Positions 52,596 through 60,718 of a stretch of DNA of 64,000 bases are shown here, one piece after another. The stretch's first letter is position 1. Every line of letters begins with the position of its first letter. The translations under genes were made by a program, and so were the position numbers. Source of the DNA: Nitrogeniibacter aestuarii (GTDB lineage Bacteria > Pseudomonadota > Gammaproteobacteria > Burkholderiales > Rhodocyclaceae). Location of the stretch: contig NZ_CP071321.1 of NCBI RefSeq assembly GCF_017309585.1, forward strand, positions 2,170,001 to 2,234,000, read 5' to 3'. The notes under the pieces are model-generated. The model did not search any database and was not told the origin of the DNA. It was given only the letters and a program-made list of their open reading frames with translations.

Positions 52596-53567
52596 ATGTC
52601 GCAAAGCAAAGCCGTTGAAGTCAGACACGTCGAAATCGATTCGGAAGCCGAGGGGCAGCGCATCGACAATTTTCTCGTGCGCGAGCTCAAGGGCGTTCCC
52701 AAAAGCCACATCTACCGACTGCTGCGAAGTGGTCAAGTGCGTGTCAACGGGAAGCGTGTCGCTCAAACATACCGCCTACTGGCCGGGGATACAGTGCGCA
52801 TTCCGCCGGTCCGGACGAGTCAGCGAGCCAGTGAGGAAAAGCACGTGCCCGTCGGTAAACCGCTGCCTGTGGTCTTCGAAGACGATGCGCTGCTCATCAT
52901 TGACAAGCCGGCCGGCCAGGCTGTTCACGGCGGCAGTGGTGTGAGTTACGGTGTGATCGAACAATTGAGGGTCCAGCGCCCGGATGTTCGCTTGCTCGAG
53001 TTGGCGCACCGGCTCGACCGGGAGACCTCGGGTCTGTTGATCGTGGCCAAAAAACGGTCGGCCCTTGCTGCCTTGCACGACATGATGCGCGAAGGCCGAG
53101 TCGACAAGCACTACATCACGATGGTGTCCGGTCACTGGCGCAACGAGCGACAGCACATTCGCCAGCCCCTGTTCAAATATCTGACGTCCGAGGGTGAGCG
53201 GCGCGTGCGTGTGCAGCCTGACGGTAAGGTCGCGCACAGTATCGTCACGCTGAGACGGCGATGGCCCTCGTTCAGCGAACTTGGCGTTGAACTGAAGACC
53301 GGTCGAACCCATCAGATTCGTGTGCATCTCACGCATGCCGGTTTTCCGCTGCTCGGCGACGACAAGTACGGTGATTTTTCCCTGAACAAGGCACTTGCGC
53401 GCGACGCCAATCTACAGCGGATGTTTCTGCATGCGGCACGGCTGTCATTCAATCATCCGCTCAGTGGCGAGTTGATCTCGGTCGAGGCACCGTTGCCGCC
53501 GGAACTGGTGGCCTTCAGGCAATGGGTTGGTGAACAAGAGGTGCAGGATTTTGGCGAAACGCTTTGA
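52596..53567 (+). CDS. rluC: 23S rRNA pseudouridine synthase RluC
   Basis: A 323-residue RluA-family enzyme making pseudouridines 955, 2504 and 2580 in 23S rRNA (E. coli numbering). The N-terminal S4 domain (~20-85; IDNFLVRELKGVPKSHIYRLLRSGQVRVNGKR) precedes the catalytic domain, with the catalytic Asp in HRLDRETSG (~139) and KTGRTHQIRVH. ATG 52596 has CAGGA before it. The next gene starts inside its last codons. Confidence 0.95.
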   Translation: MSQSKAVEVRHVEIDSEAEGQRIDNFLVRELKGVPKSHIYRLLRSGQVRVNGKRVAQTYRLLAGDTVRIPPVRTSQRASEEKHVPVGKPLPVVFEDDALLIIDKPAGQAVHGGSGVSYGVIEQLRVQRPDVRLLELAHRLDRETSGLLIVAKKRSALAALHDMMREGRVDKHYITMVSGHWRNERQHIRQPLFKYLTSEGERRVRVQPDGKVAHSIVTLRRRWPSFSELGVELKTGRTHQIRVHLTHAGFPLLGDDKYGDFSLNKALARDANLQRMFLHAARLSFNHPLSGELISVEAPLPPELVAFRQWVGEQEVQDFGETL

Positions 53568-54207
53568 TCTGATTGTTTTTGATTGGGATGGCACCTTGCT
53601 CGATTCTGCAGGGGCCATTGTTCGTTCGATTCAGGCGTCGTGCGTAGATCTGGGTTTGCCAGTGCCGGCAGACGAGCGCGCCCGGCACGTGATCGGCCTC
53701 GGCTTGCAGGATGCCTTGTCGCATGCGGTGCCGGAACTGGCGATTGATGACTATCCGAAGATGGTCGAGCGATATCGCCACCACTATCTGTCGCGCGATC
53801 ATGAGTTGTCGCTGTTCGATGGCGCCGAGACGCTCGTGCAGTGGCTGGCGGCCGCTGGCTGGACGCTGGCGGTGGCCACCGGGAAAAGCCGCAAGGGGCT
53901 GGATCGCGCGCTCGCGCATTCTGGCCTGGGTGCCCATTTCGAGGCGACACGTTGTGCTGACGAGTGTTTTTCGAAGCCGCACCCGGCCATGCTCGAAGAG
54001 CTAATGGACGAATTGATGGTCGAACCCGATCGGACGCTGATGATCGGCGATACCACGCACGATCTTCAGATGGCGGCCAATGCCGGCGTGCATGCGGTGG
54101 GTGTGACCTACGGCGCGCATCCGGTGGCTCAACTCGAGACCGTCGCGTCGCTCGCGCGTGTCGATTCAGTGGAGGCGCTTGGCGTATGGTTGAAGCGGAA
54201 CGCGTGA
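53548..54207 (+). CDS. HAD-superfamily phosphatase (Gph-like)
   Basis: A 219-residue HAD hydrolase of the phosphoglycolate phosphatase-like group. Motif I is FDWDGTLLDSAG, motif III Lys lies in the SKPHP stretch, and motif IV is GDTTHDLQMAANAG. A helical cap domain (~20-85) is present. TTG 53548 (after GCAGGA) is chosen; GTG 53527 is the alternative. It overlaps rluC and the Rieske gene. The natural substrate is not decided. Confidence 0.9.
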   Translation: MLAKRFDLIVFDWDGTLLDSAGAIVRSIQASCVDLGLPVPADERARHVIGLGLQDALSHAVPELAIDDYPKMVERYRHHYLSRDHELSLFDGAETLVQWLAAAGWTLAVATGKSRKGLDRALAHSGLGAHFEATRCADECFSKPHPAMLEELMDELMVEPDRTLMIGDTTHDLQMAANAGVHAVGVTYGAHPVAQLETVASLARVDSVEALGVWLKRNA

Positions 54208-54542
54208 TTTGCGAATCGTCGGTACTGGCAGATGGCGGCAACGGTGTTCGCTTCGAGATTCAGCGATATGGCGAAACCTTGCCCGCCTTCGTGATTCGCT
54301 TTGACGGGCGAGTTTTCGGCTATATCAATGCCTGTGCTCACGTTCCGGTCGAGCTTGACTGGATGGAGGGTGATTTCTTCGACGCAGATCAGCGCTATCT
54401 GGTGTGTGCGACGCACGGTGCCCGATATGAACCCGACACGGGGTATTGCGTCGCGGGCCCTTGCGCGGGCGCTCGACTGCGCCCGCTCAAGGTCCTGGAA
54501 CGCGATGGTCAGGTTTTTCTGGTTGAACCGGTTGAGCGCTGA
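54186..54542 (+). CDS. Small Rieske [2Fe-2S] protein
   Basis: A 118-residue protein with a single Rieske domain. The cluster ligands are C-A-H and C-A-T-H, separated by 21 residues. It starts inside the HAD gene (overlap of 22 bases) and has no membrane segment or signal peptide, so it is a soluble electron carrier. It resembles ferredoxin components of ring-hydroxylating oxygenases or NirD, but no oxygenase gene is nearby. Confidence 0.9.
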   Translation: MVEAERVICESSVLADGGNGVRFEIQRYGETLPAFVIRFDGRVFGYINACAHVPVELDWMEGDFFDADQRYLVCATHGARYEPDTGYCVAGPCAGARLRPLKVLERDGQVFLVEPVER

Positions 54543-54545
54543 GGC

Positions 54546-55268
54546 TTAGTCGGCCAGCATCAGGAACACGGTCGGGATCCGGTCGAGGCTCGGTAACGCC
54601 ATCTTCTTCCATTCCGCGGCGGTTCGGGTTTGAATCCATTCATCCGAGGTGGTGACGCCGCGTGCGACGCACAGACGCGTACCCGGCGACACCGTGCCCA
54701 TCAGCGCCTGCAGCATTTGTTCGTTGCGATACGGTGTCTCGATGAATAGCTGCGTCTGGTGTTTCTGTCTGGACTCTTTTTCCAGTGCCCGAATGGCGCC
54801 ACTGCGCTCGTGCTCCTTGACTGGCAGATAGCCGTGGAAAGCAAAGTGCTGCCCATCTAGTCCAGAGGCCATCAGGCTGAGCAGCAGGGACGAAGGACCC
54901 ACCAGCGGCACGACACGAATCCCGAGTTGATGCGCCTCGCGGACAAGCAGGGCGCCCGGGTCTGCGACTGCCGGCACCCCCGCGTCAGACATGAGGCCCA
55001 TGTCAAAGCCGTCCAGCGCGGGTTTCAGTAGCTGACGCAACACCGTGGCTTGCGCCTGTTTGGGTAGCGCTTCCAGGAAGAGTTCGCGGATGGGGTCGGG
55101 GTGTTCGATGCGCTTGAGTTCGGCGCGCGCCGCTTTTGCGTTTTCCACCACGAAATGCCGGATGCCGCGGACTTTTTCGGAGGCGCCGGTGGGCAGGGTG
55201 TATGAAAGTGGGCTTTCGCCCAGGCTAACCGGCACAAGGTAGAGCGTTCCCTTCGGCGGTTTGTTCAT
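54546..55268 (-). CDS. RsmI-like SAM-dependent methyltransferase
   Basis: A 240-residue TP-methylase-fold protein with the GTLYLVPVSLG start, MSDAGVPAVADPG, GPSSLLLSLMASG and FIETPYRN motifs of the RsmI/tetrapyrrole methylase superfamily. It is shorter and diverges from canonical RsmI, which targets C1402 of 16S rRNA. A role in rRNA or tRNA modification is inference. Start overlaps the maf stop by 4 bases, so it is coupled to maf; convergent with the Rieske gene (3 bases between stops). Confidence 0.85.
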   Translation of the reverse strand: MNKPPKGTLYLVPVSLGESPLSYTLPTGASEKVRGIRHFVVENAKAARAELKRIEHPDPIRELFLEALPKQAQATVLRQLLKPALDGFDMGLMSDAGVPAVADPGALLVREAHQLGIRVVPLVGPSSLLLSLMASGLDGQHFAFHGYLPVKEHERSGAIRALEKESRQKHQTQLFIETPYRNEQMLQALMGTVSPGTRLCVARGVTTSDEWIQTRTAAEWKKMALPSLDRIPTVFLMLAD

Positions 55269-55840
55269 GGCAGGTCGAGTCCTTCGGCGCGCAGCATGTC
55301 GCATAAGGCGATCAAGGGAAGTCCGATCAACGCGGTCGGATCATCCCCCGAGAGTGCTTCGAGCAGGCTGATGCCCAGGCTTTCGACCTTGGCGGCGCCC
55401 GCGCAGTCGAGCGGCATTTCTCGTTCAACGTAGCGACTGATTTCCTGGTCGCTCAGCGACCGGAAGCGCACGTGCGTCGGAACGCCACGGATCTGGGTGT
55501 GTCCGGTGCGCGCATTGATGACGGCCAGACCTGTGTGGAAGGTCACCGTCTGTCCGCTCATCTGGCGGAGCTGCTCGATCGCGCGCTCGACGGTGCCAGG
55601 TTTGCCGAACTGCCGAGCGCCCATATACGCCACCTGATCGCTGCCAATGATCAGGGCGCTGGAGTGACGGGCGGCAATGACACGCGCCTTGTCGGCAGAG
55701 AGCCGCTCGGCTGTCTGGGCTGGATGCTCCCCGGCAAGGGGGGCTTCGTCGATATTGGGTGCGGCAGTATCGAACGGGAGCTGGAGTCGCTCGAGCAACA
55801 TGGCCCGATAGGGTGAGGTGGAGGCAAGTATCAGCTGCAT
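55265..55840 (-). CDS. Maf/YceF nucleotide pyrophosphatase
   Basis: A 191-residue Maf-family enzyme that hydrolyses non-canonical nucleotides. Motifs: ASTSPYRAMLLERL (N-terminal), D-E-A-P, IIGSDQVA (catalytic Asp), FHTGLAV and ISLLEALSGDDPTALIGLPL. Residue pattern fits the YceF subgroup, which acts on m7GTP, rather than the dTTP/UTP (YhdE) group. Overlaps the methyltransferase gene; its start is 54 bases from the divergent yceD. E. coli also has yceF between rluC and yceD. Confidence 0.92.
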   Translation of the reverse strand: MQLILASTSPYRAMLLERLQLPFDTAAPNIDEAPLAGEHPAQTAERLSADKARVIAARHSSALIIGSDQVAYMGARQFGKPGTVERAIEQLRQMSGQTVTFHTGLAVINARTGHTQIRGVPTHVRFRSLSDQEISRYVEREMPLDCAGAAKVESLGISLLEALSGDDPTALIGLPLIALCDMLRAEGLDLP

Positions 55841-55856
55841 GAATCCTCAGAACGTT

Positions 55857-55885
55857 TTGACACCGAATGCCGAAAATACTATTAT
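55857..55885 (+). promoter_or_regulatory. Sigma-70 promoter of yceD-rpmF
   Basis: TTGACA (55857-55862), a 17-base spacer and TATTAT (55880-55885) give 11 of 12 consensus matches. The predicted transcription start is near 55892, only about three bases before the yceD ATG, so the transcript would have almost no leader. Confidence 0.8.
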
Positions 55886-55894
55886 GCCCGGCTT

Positions 55895-56410
55895 ATGTCG
55901 CGAGAGAGCTATACGATTGATTCCATGGCTTTTGCTCGTGAGGGCAGGGTGCTTACCGGAGAAATGCCGGTTGCCCGGTTCGAACGACTGGCAAAAGAGG
56001 TTGTGGCAGACTCGGGTGACTTGAAATTCGAAGTCACCGGTTTTCACGACCGCAATCTGGATCAGGACGAGTTCTTTATCGATATCGTGGCCAGCGGAAC
56101 ACTCATGCTTCGGTGTGAGCGTTGTCTGGAAGCGATGCCTTGGCCTTTCGAGGCCAATGGCCGGCTCCTTCTGGTGCCGCCAGGGCAAGCGCTGCCTGAC
56201 GAGGAGCTGGATGAGGAGGACTTCGATCCCATTCATGCGAGTCGCACCCTAGAGGTGTTGCCGCTGATTGAGGACGAAGTGCTGCTCGCGCTGCCGTTTG
56301 CGCCGCGACACGAACAATGTGAGCCGCCCCGGCCGTTGGTTGGGTCGGAGAAAGAATCGCCATTTGCCGTGCTCAAGCAATTGAAAGGCGGTGAAGGCAA
56401 CGAGAATTGA
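55895..56410 (+). CDS. yceD: YceD (DUF177), 23S rRNA accumulation protein
   Basis: A 171-residue DUF177 protein, family implicated in 23S rRNA accumulation and tied to rpmF. The central LRCERCLEAM motif (CxxC) and the C-terminal FAVLKQLK stretch are family features. No ribosome site precedes ATG 55895 and a strong promoter lies just upstream; the N-terminal MSRESYTIDSMAFA agrees with related proteins (recollection), so the leaderless start is kept; ATG 55925 is an alternative. rpmF follows 21 bases on. Confidence 0.9.
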   Translation: MSRESYTIDSMAFAREGRVLTGEMPVARFERLAKEVVADSGDLKFEVTGFHDRNLDQDEFFIDIVASGTLMLRCERCLEAMPWPFEANGRLLLVPPGQALPDEELDEEDFDPIHASRTLEVLPLIEDEVLLALPFAPRHEQCEPPRPLVGSEKESPFAVLKQLKGGEGNEN

Positions 56411-56431
56411 CTGCTCCAAGGAGTTTTTACA

Positions 56432-56611
56432 ATGGCTGTTCAGCAGAACAAAAAATCGCCGTCCAAGCGTGGCATGCGCCGTGCGCACGACGGTCTGAAG
56501 TCGGCTCCGATCGCGGTTGAGGCGACCACCGGTGAAGTTCACCTGCGTCACCACATCAGCCCGAACGGTTTCTACCGCGGCAAGAAGGTCGTCAAGACCA
56601 AGGGCGAGTAA
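56432..56611 (+). CDS. rpmF: 50S ribosomal protein L32
   Basis: A 59-residue basic protein, MAVQQNKKSPSKRGMRRAHD..., ending KKVVKTKGE. The N-terminal NKKSPSKRGMRR and SPNGFYRGKKV match L32. An AAGGAG site precedes ATG 56432. It lies between yceD and plsX as in many proteobacteria. No zinc-binding Cys motif is visible, as usual for this short beta/gamma type. Confidence 0.97.
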   Translation: MAVQQNKKSPSKRGMRRAHDGLKSAPIAVEATTGEVHLRHHISPNGFYRGKKVVKTKGE

Positions 56612-56625
56612 TTCCGCTCATCAAG

Positions 56626-56660
56626 ACGGCGCGGCGCGTCATGCGTTCGCGCCGTTTTTT
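56626..56660 (+). terminator. Intrinsic terminator between rpmF and plsX
   Basis: ACGGCGCG (56626-56633) pairs with CGCGCCGT (56648-56655), loop of 14 bases, followed by a six-base T-run. It separates ribosomal protein from lipid genes and could modulate readthrough. Confidence 0.85.
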
Positions 56661-56692
56661 CGTCCTTAATTTCTGAATCAGGCCCCACGTCG

Positions 56693-57706
56693 ATGGATCT
56701 CAGCGTTGCAATCGACTGCATGGGTGGCGATCATGGACCGTCCGTGACGGTCCCCGCTGCTTGTGCATTCCTCAAGCGTGATCCCGTCGCGCACGTGATT
56801 CTCGTCGGCGATCCTGCCGTGATCGAGCCCATGCTGGACAAGGTCGAACCATCGGTTCGGCAGCGTATCCGCGTCCAGATGGCCAGTCAGGTTGTGGGGA
56901 TGGACGAACCGCCCGCCAATGCACTGCGCGGCAAGAAAGATTCATCCATGCGTGTGGCAATCAACCTGGTCAAATCCGGCGAAGCGAAAGCGGCCATCTC
57001 GGCGGGCAATACCGGGGCGCTGATGGCCATTTCACGTTTTGTGCTGAAAACGCTGCCAGGTATCGATCGCCCCGCGATCGCCACGATCTTGCCGTCCAAG
57101 CGTGGGCGCACCTACATGCTCGACCTTGGGGCCAATGTTGATTGCTCTGCGGAGCATCTGCTGCAGTTCGGCATCATGGGGGCCATGCTGGTGTCCGCCG
57201 TCGAGCACAAGGAGCGCCCGACAGTGGGTCTGCTCAACATCGGCGAAGAGGACATCAAGGGGAATGATGTCGTCAAGCAGGCCGGCGAGTTGCTCAAGAC
57301 CAGTGGGCTGAACTTCCACGGAAACGTGGAAGGTGACGACATTTACAAGGGCACGACCGATGTGGTGGTGTGTGACGGCTTTGTCGGCAATGTCGCGCTG
57401 AAAACCTCCGAGGGGCTCGCGCAGATGCTGGCGACCTTTCTGCGTGAAGAGTTCAAGCGTAATCTCCTGACGAAACTAATGGCCCTCGTGGCCATGCCGG
57501 CGCTGTCACATTTCAAGCGCAGGGTCGATCATCGACAGTACAATGGCGCCGCGCTGCTCGGGTTGCGCGGCGTGGTTGTCAAAAGTCATGGCTCTGCCGA
57601 CGCTTTCGCTTTCGAAAAGGCGATCGAGCGCGCAGTCGAGGCCGCCGGCAATCAACTCATTGAACGTATCAGTGACCGAATGTCGGTCCATGGGGAGGTG
57701 GCTTGA
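56693..57706 (+). CDS. plsX: Phosphate acyltransferase PlsX
   Basis: A 337-residue peripheral enzyme that turns acyl-ACP into acyl-phosphate, the first step of phospholipid synthesis by the PlsX/PlsY route. The N-terminal AIDCMGGDHGPSVTVPA, SAGNTGALM and the C-terminal GLRGVVVKSHGSAD motifs are diagnostic. Its stop overlaps the fabH start by four bases. Upstream is a terminator, so it may have its own promoter or depend on readthrough. Confidence 0.97.
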   Translation: MDLSVAIDCMGGDHGPSVTVPAACAFLKRDPVAHVILVGDPAVIEPMLDKVEPSVRQRIRVQMASQVVGMDEPPANALRGKKDSSMRVAINLVKSGEAKAAISAGNTGALMAISRFVLKTLPGIDRPAIATILPSKRGRTYMLDLGANVDCSAEHLLQFGIMGAMLVSAVEHKERPTVGLLNIGEEDIKGNDVVKQAGELLKTSGLNFHGNVEGDDIYKGTTDVVVCDGFVGNVALKTSEGLAQMLATFLREEFKRNLLTKLMALVAMPALSHFKRRVDHRQYNGAALLGLRGVVVKSHGSADAFAFEKAIERAVEAAGNQLIERISDRMSVHGEVA

Positions 57707-58668
57707 TTTACGCGCGAATCGCAGGCACGGGAAGTTATCTGCCGGGAGAGCCGGTCACCAACGACGATCTGGTGGCGCGCGGCATTGAAACATCGGACGA
57801 ATGGATTTCCTCCCGCACTGGCATTCGCGCCCGCCACCTTGCTCCCGAAGGGGTGTCCGCCAGCGATCTGGCCGAGCAGGCCTCCCTGCGCGCCATTGAA
57901 GCCGCTGGCTGCGAAGCGGGCGACATCGATTTGATCATCGTCGCCACCTCAACGCCGGACTTCATTTTCCCGAGCACTGCCGCCTTGTTGCAGTCCCGAC
58001 TCGGCATTCGTAACGAAGGCGCAGCGTTTGATGTCCAGGCCGTATGCAGTGGATTCGCTTATGCCTTGACGGTCGCCGAAAAGTTCATCGCTTCGGGGAG
58101 CCACAAGCGCGCGCTGGTGGTCGGTGCGGAGACATTCTCGCGAATTCTGGACTGGAATGACCGGGGTACCTGTGTGCTGTTTGGTGATGGCGCAGGCGCA
58201 ATCGTGCTTGAAGCCTCGGATCGGCCCGGTGTCCTCGCATCGGCGCTTCACGCCGACGGCTCTCATTCGCCCATTCTCTGTGTTCCGGGAACCGTCGCTG
58301 CGGGCCAGGTGCTGGGTGATCCGTTCCTGCGCATGGATGGTCAGGCGGTATTCAAGTTTGCCGTGAAGGTGCTCGCGGACGTGGCCAACGAGGTGGTTGA
58401 TCGTGCGGGCCTTTCCATGGATGAGATCGATTGGCTGATCCCCCATCAGGCCAACATCCGCATCATCAATTCCACGGGCAAGAAGCTCGGTATTGATGCC
58501 GATAAGGTCATTGCCACTGTGTCAATGCATGGCAACACGTCGGCGGCTTCGATACCGCTCGCACTCGACCTTGCGGTGCGTGATGGACGTATCAAGCGGG
58601 GGCAGAAAGTGATTCTCGAAGGCGTCGGTGGCGGCTTCACCTGGGGTGCGGTGCTCATCGAGTACTGA
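57703..58668 (+). CDS. fabH: 3-oxoacyl-ACP synthase III (KAS III)
   Basis: A 321-residue enzyme that starts fatty-acid synthesis by condensing acetyl-CoA with malonyl-ACP. The catalytic triad is Cys in VCSGFAYAL (~113), His in PHQANIRI and Asn in SMHGNTSAASIPLAL. The TTG start (LIYARIAG) overlaps the plsX stop. Confidence 0.97.
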   Translation: MIYARIAGTGSYLPGEPVTNDDLVARGIETSDEWISSRTGIRARHLAPEGVSASDLAEQASLRAIEAAGCEAGDIDLIIVATSTPDFIFPSTAALLQSRLGIRNEGAAFDVQAVCSGFAYALTVAEKFIASGSHKRALVVGAETFSRILDWNDRGTCVLFGDGAGAIVLEASDRPGVLASALHADGSHSPILCVPGTVAAGQVLGDPFLRMDGQAVFKFAVKVLADVANEVVDRAGLSMDEIDWLIPHQANIRIINSTGKKLGIDADKVIATVSMHGNTSAASIPLALDLAVRDGRIKRGQKVILEGVGGGFTWGAVLIEY

Positions 58669-58688
58669 TCGAAATAGCAGGAGAAATC

Positions 58689-59627
58689 ATGAAGTTTGCG
58701 TTGGTATTCCCGGGGCAGGGCTCCCAGTCCGTCGGGATGATGACCGCCTACGGCGACAATCCGGTAATTCGCGATACCTTTGCCGAAGCGTCGGATGCTC
58801 TTGGTGAAGACCTTTGGGCGATGGTCAATGAGGGGCCTGCCGAGCGCCTGGCCTTGACCGTCAATACGCAGCCGCTGATGCTGACCGCGGGTGTCGCCGT
58901 CTGGCGTGCCTGGCAGCAGGCGGGCGGTGCGACGCCCTCGTTCGTGGCTGGGCACAGTCTTGGCGAATATTCCGCGCTCGTGGCGGCCGGCGCGATTGCC
59001 TTTGCAGACGCGGTACCGCTCGTTCGGTTCCGTGCCGCCGCCATGCAGGATGCCGTGCCCGAAGGGCAGGGCGCCATGGCCGCTTTGCTTGGTCTGGATG
59101 TGGAAGTCGTCGAAGCCGTATGCGCCAAAGTGGCTCAGGGTGAGGTGGTTTCCGCAGCAAACATGAATGCGAACGGCCAGATCGTGATTGCCGGTTCAAG
59201 TGCCGCGGTGGAGCGGGCGATGGAAGAGGCCAAGGCACAAGGCGCGAAACGCGCCGTCAAACTGCCAGTCAGCGCCCCGTTCCATTGTGCGCTCATGAAG
59301 CCTGCGGCCGAAAAACTGGCTGGGCGACTCGCTGATATCGATATCACGACGCCGTCACTGCCTGTCATCAACAACGTAGATGTGTCGGTCTGTGATGATC
59401 CGGCGCTGATTCGGGAAGCGCTGGTACGACAGGCGTACTCCCCGGTGCGCTGGATCGAAACCATCGAGTCCCTGGACGAAATGGGGGTCGAGGCGGTGAT
59501 CGAATGTGGTCCTGGAAAAATTCTCTCCGGTCTGACCAAGCGAATCGTGAAAACCATGCAGGGCGCAGCGGTGACGGATGCCGACTCGATGGCCCAGGCA
59601 ATTGAACTGGCAGGAGGCAAGGTATGA
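58689..59627 (+). CDS. fabD: Malonyl-CoA:ACP transacylase
   Basis: A 312-residue acyltransferase making malonyl-ACP. GQGSQSVGMM opens the enzyme, the nucleophile Ser is in GHSLGEYSAL (~90), the active His in PFHCALMKPA, and the C-terminal ECGPGKILSGLTKR is conserved. AGGAG lies seven bases before ATG. Overlaps fabG by four bases. Confidence 0.97.
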   Translation: MKFALVFPGQGSQSVGMMTAYGDNPVIRDTFAEASDALGEDLWAMVNEGPAERLALTVNTQPLMLTAGVAVWRAWQQAGGATPSFVAGHSLGEYSALVAAGAIAFADAVPLVRFRAAAMQDAVPEGQGAMAALLGLDVEVVEAVCAKVAQGEVVSAANMNANGQIVIAGSSAAVERAMEEAKAQGAKRAVKLPVSAPFHCALMKPAAEKLAGRLADIDITTPSLPVINNVDVSVCDDPALIREALVRQAYSPVRWIETIESLDEMGVEAVIECGPGKILSGLTKRIVKTMQGAAVTDADSMAQAIELAGGKV

Positions 59628-60373
59628 GCGGAGTGCTCGAAGGTCAGATCGCATTGGTGACCGGTGCGTCGCGTGGCATTGGTCGCGCGGTGGCAATGGA
59701 GCTTGCGAGCATGGGGGCTTTCGTTGTTGGCACGGCGACTTCGGAAAGTGGTGCAACGTCGATTGGTGACGGGATCAAAGAGGCCGGTCTGAAAGGCGAA
59801 GGTGTTGCGCTTGACGTGACCAGCCCGGAAGCATGCGAAGCGACGGTCTCTGCCATCGAAAAGGCCCACGGTGCCGTTGGCATTCTGGTCAACAACGCCG
59901 GCATTACCCGAGACAACCTCGCCATGCGCATGAAGGACGAAGAGTGGGATGCGGTCATCGACACGAACCTGAAGGCTGTGTTCCGCATGTCCCGTCTGGT
60001 CATGCGCGGGATGATGAAAGCGCGCACCGGCCGCATCATCAATATCACTTCGGTTGTCGCCAGTTCCGGCAACCCCGGGCAGGCAAACTACGCTGCAGCC
60101 AAGGCGGGCGTCGGTGGCATGACGCGTGCGCTTGCGCGCGAACTCGGCAGTCGGAATATCACGGTTAACTGTGTGGCGCCCGGGTTTATCGATACCGACA
60201 TGACCCGTGCGCTGCCGGATGCTGCGAAGGAAACCCTGCTGGGGCAGATCGCCGTCGGCAGACTTGGTCAGCCTGAAGAAATTGCAGCTGCAGTGGCCTT
60301 TTTGGCATCACCCGCCGCATCGTATGTCAGTGGCACGACACTGCATGTGAACGGTGGAATGTACATGGCGTAA
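59624..60373 (+). CDS. fabG: 3-oxoacyl-ACP reductase
   Basis: A 249-residue short-chain dehydrogenase, NADPH-dependent reductase of the elongation cycle. Visible are TGASRGIGRAVA, NNAGITRDNL, the catalytic Ser in ITSVVASSGN, the Tyr-x-x-x-Lys in NYAAAKAG, and the C-terminal SGTTLHVNGGMYM. Starts inside the fabD stop. Confidence 0.97.
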   Translation: MSGVLEGQIALVTGASRGIGRAVAMELASMGAFVVGTATSESGATSIGDGIKEAGLKGEGVALDVTSPEACEATVSAIEKAHGAVGILVNNAGITRDNLAMRMKDEEWDAVIDTNLKAVFRMSRLVMRGMMKARTGRIINITSVVASSGNPGQANYAAAKAGVGGMTRALARELGSRNITVNCVAPGFIDTDMTRALPDAAKETLLGQIAVGRLGQPEEIAAAVAFLASPAASYVSGTTLHVNGGMYMA

Positions 60374-60390
60374 ACAACACCCGCCTGTCC

Positions 60391-60417
60391 GCCGCCTTTT
60401 TGGTAGAATACGGCGGC
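60391..60417 (+). promoter_or_regulatory. acpP promoter with overlapping hairpin
   Basis: TGGTAGAAT (60401-60409) is an extended -10 element (TGn-TAGAAT) with no good -35. The same stretch is the loop of an inverted repeat GCCGCC / GGCGGC (60391-60396, 60412-60417) followed by TTTAA. It would start acpP transcription near 60416, 40 bases before the gene. Confidence 0.5.
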
Positions 60418-60458
60418 TTTAATCACATACCCGCACATTTCAGGGAAGGAGTTACTTC

Positions 60459-60698
60459 ATGGAGAACATCGAACAGCGCGTCAAGAAGATCGTCGCGGAA
60501 CAACTCGGTGTTAACGAGTCGGAAATCAAGAACGAATCTTCGTTCGTGGACGATCTGGGCGCAGATTCGCTGGACACCGTGGAACTCGTGATGGCACTCG
60601 AGGAAGAGTTCGAGTGCGAGATTCCGGATGAAGAAGCCGAGAAGATCACCACCGTTCAGCAGGCAATTGACTACGTCAACGCCCACCTGAACAAGTAA
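60459..60698 (+). CDS. acpP: Acyl carrier protein
   Basis: A 79-residue acidic four-helix protein that carries growing acyl chains on 4'-phosphopantetheine. The attachment Ser is in DDLGADSLDTVELV (Ser37). A GGAAGGAG site precedes ATG. High expression expected, with its own promoter candidate upstream. Confidence 0.98.
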   Translation: MENIEQRVKKIVAEQLGVNESEIKNESSFVDDLGADSLDTVELVMALEEEFECEIPDEEAEKITTVQQAIDYVNAHLNK

Positions 60699-60718
60699 TC
60701 AGACTACCGGAGCGAGCA

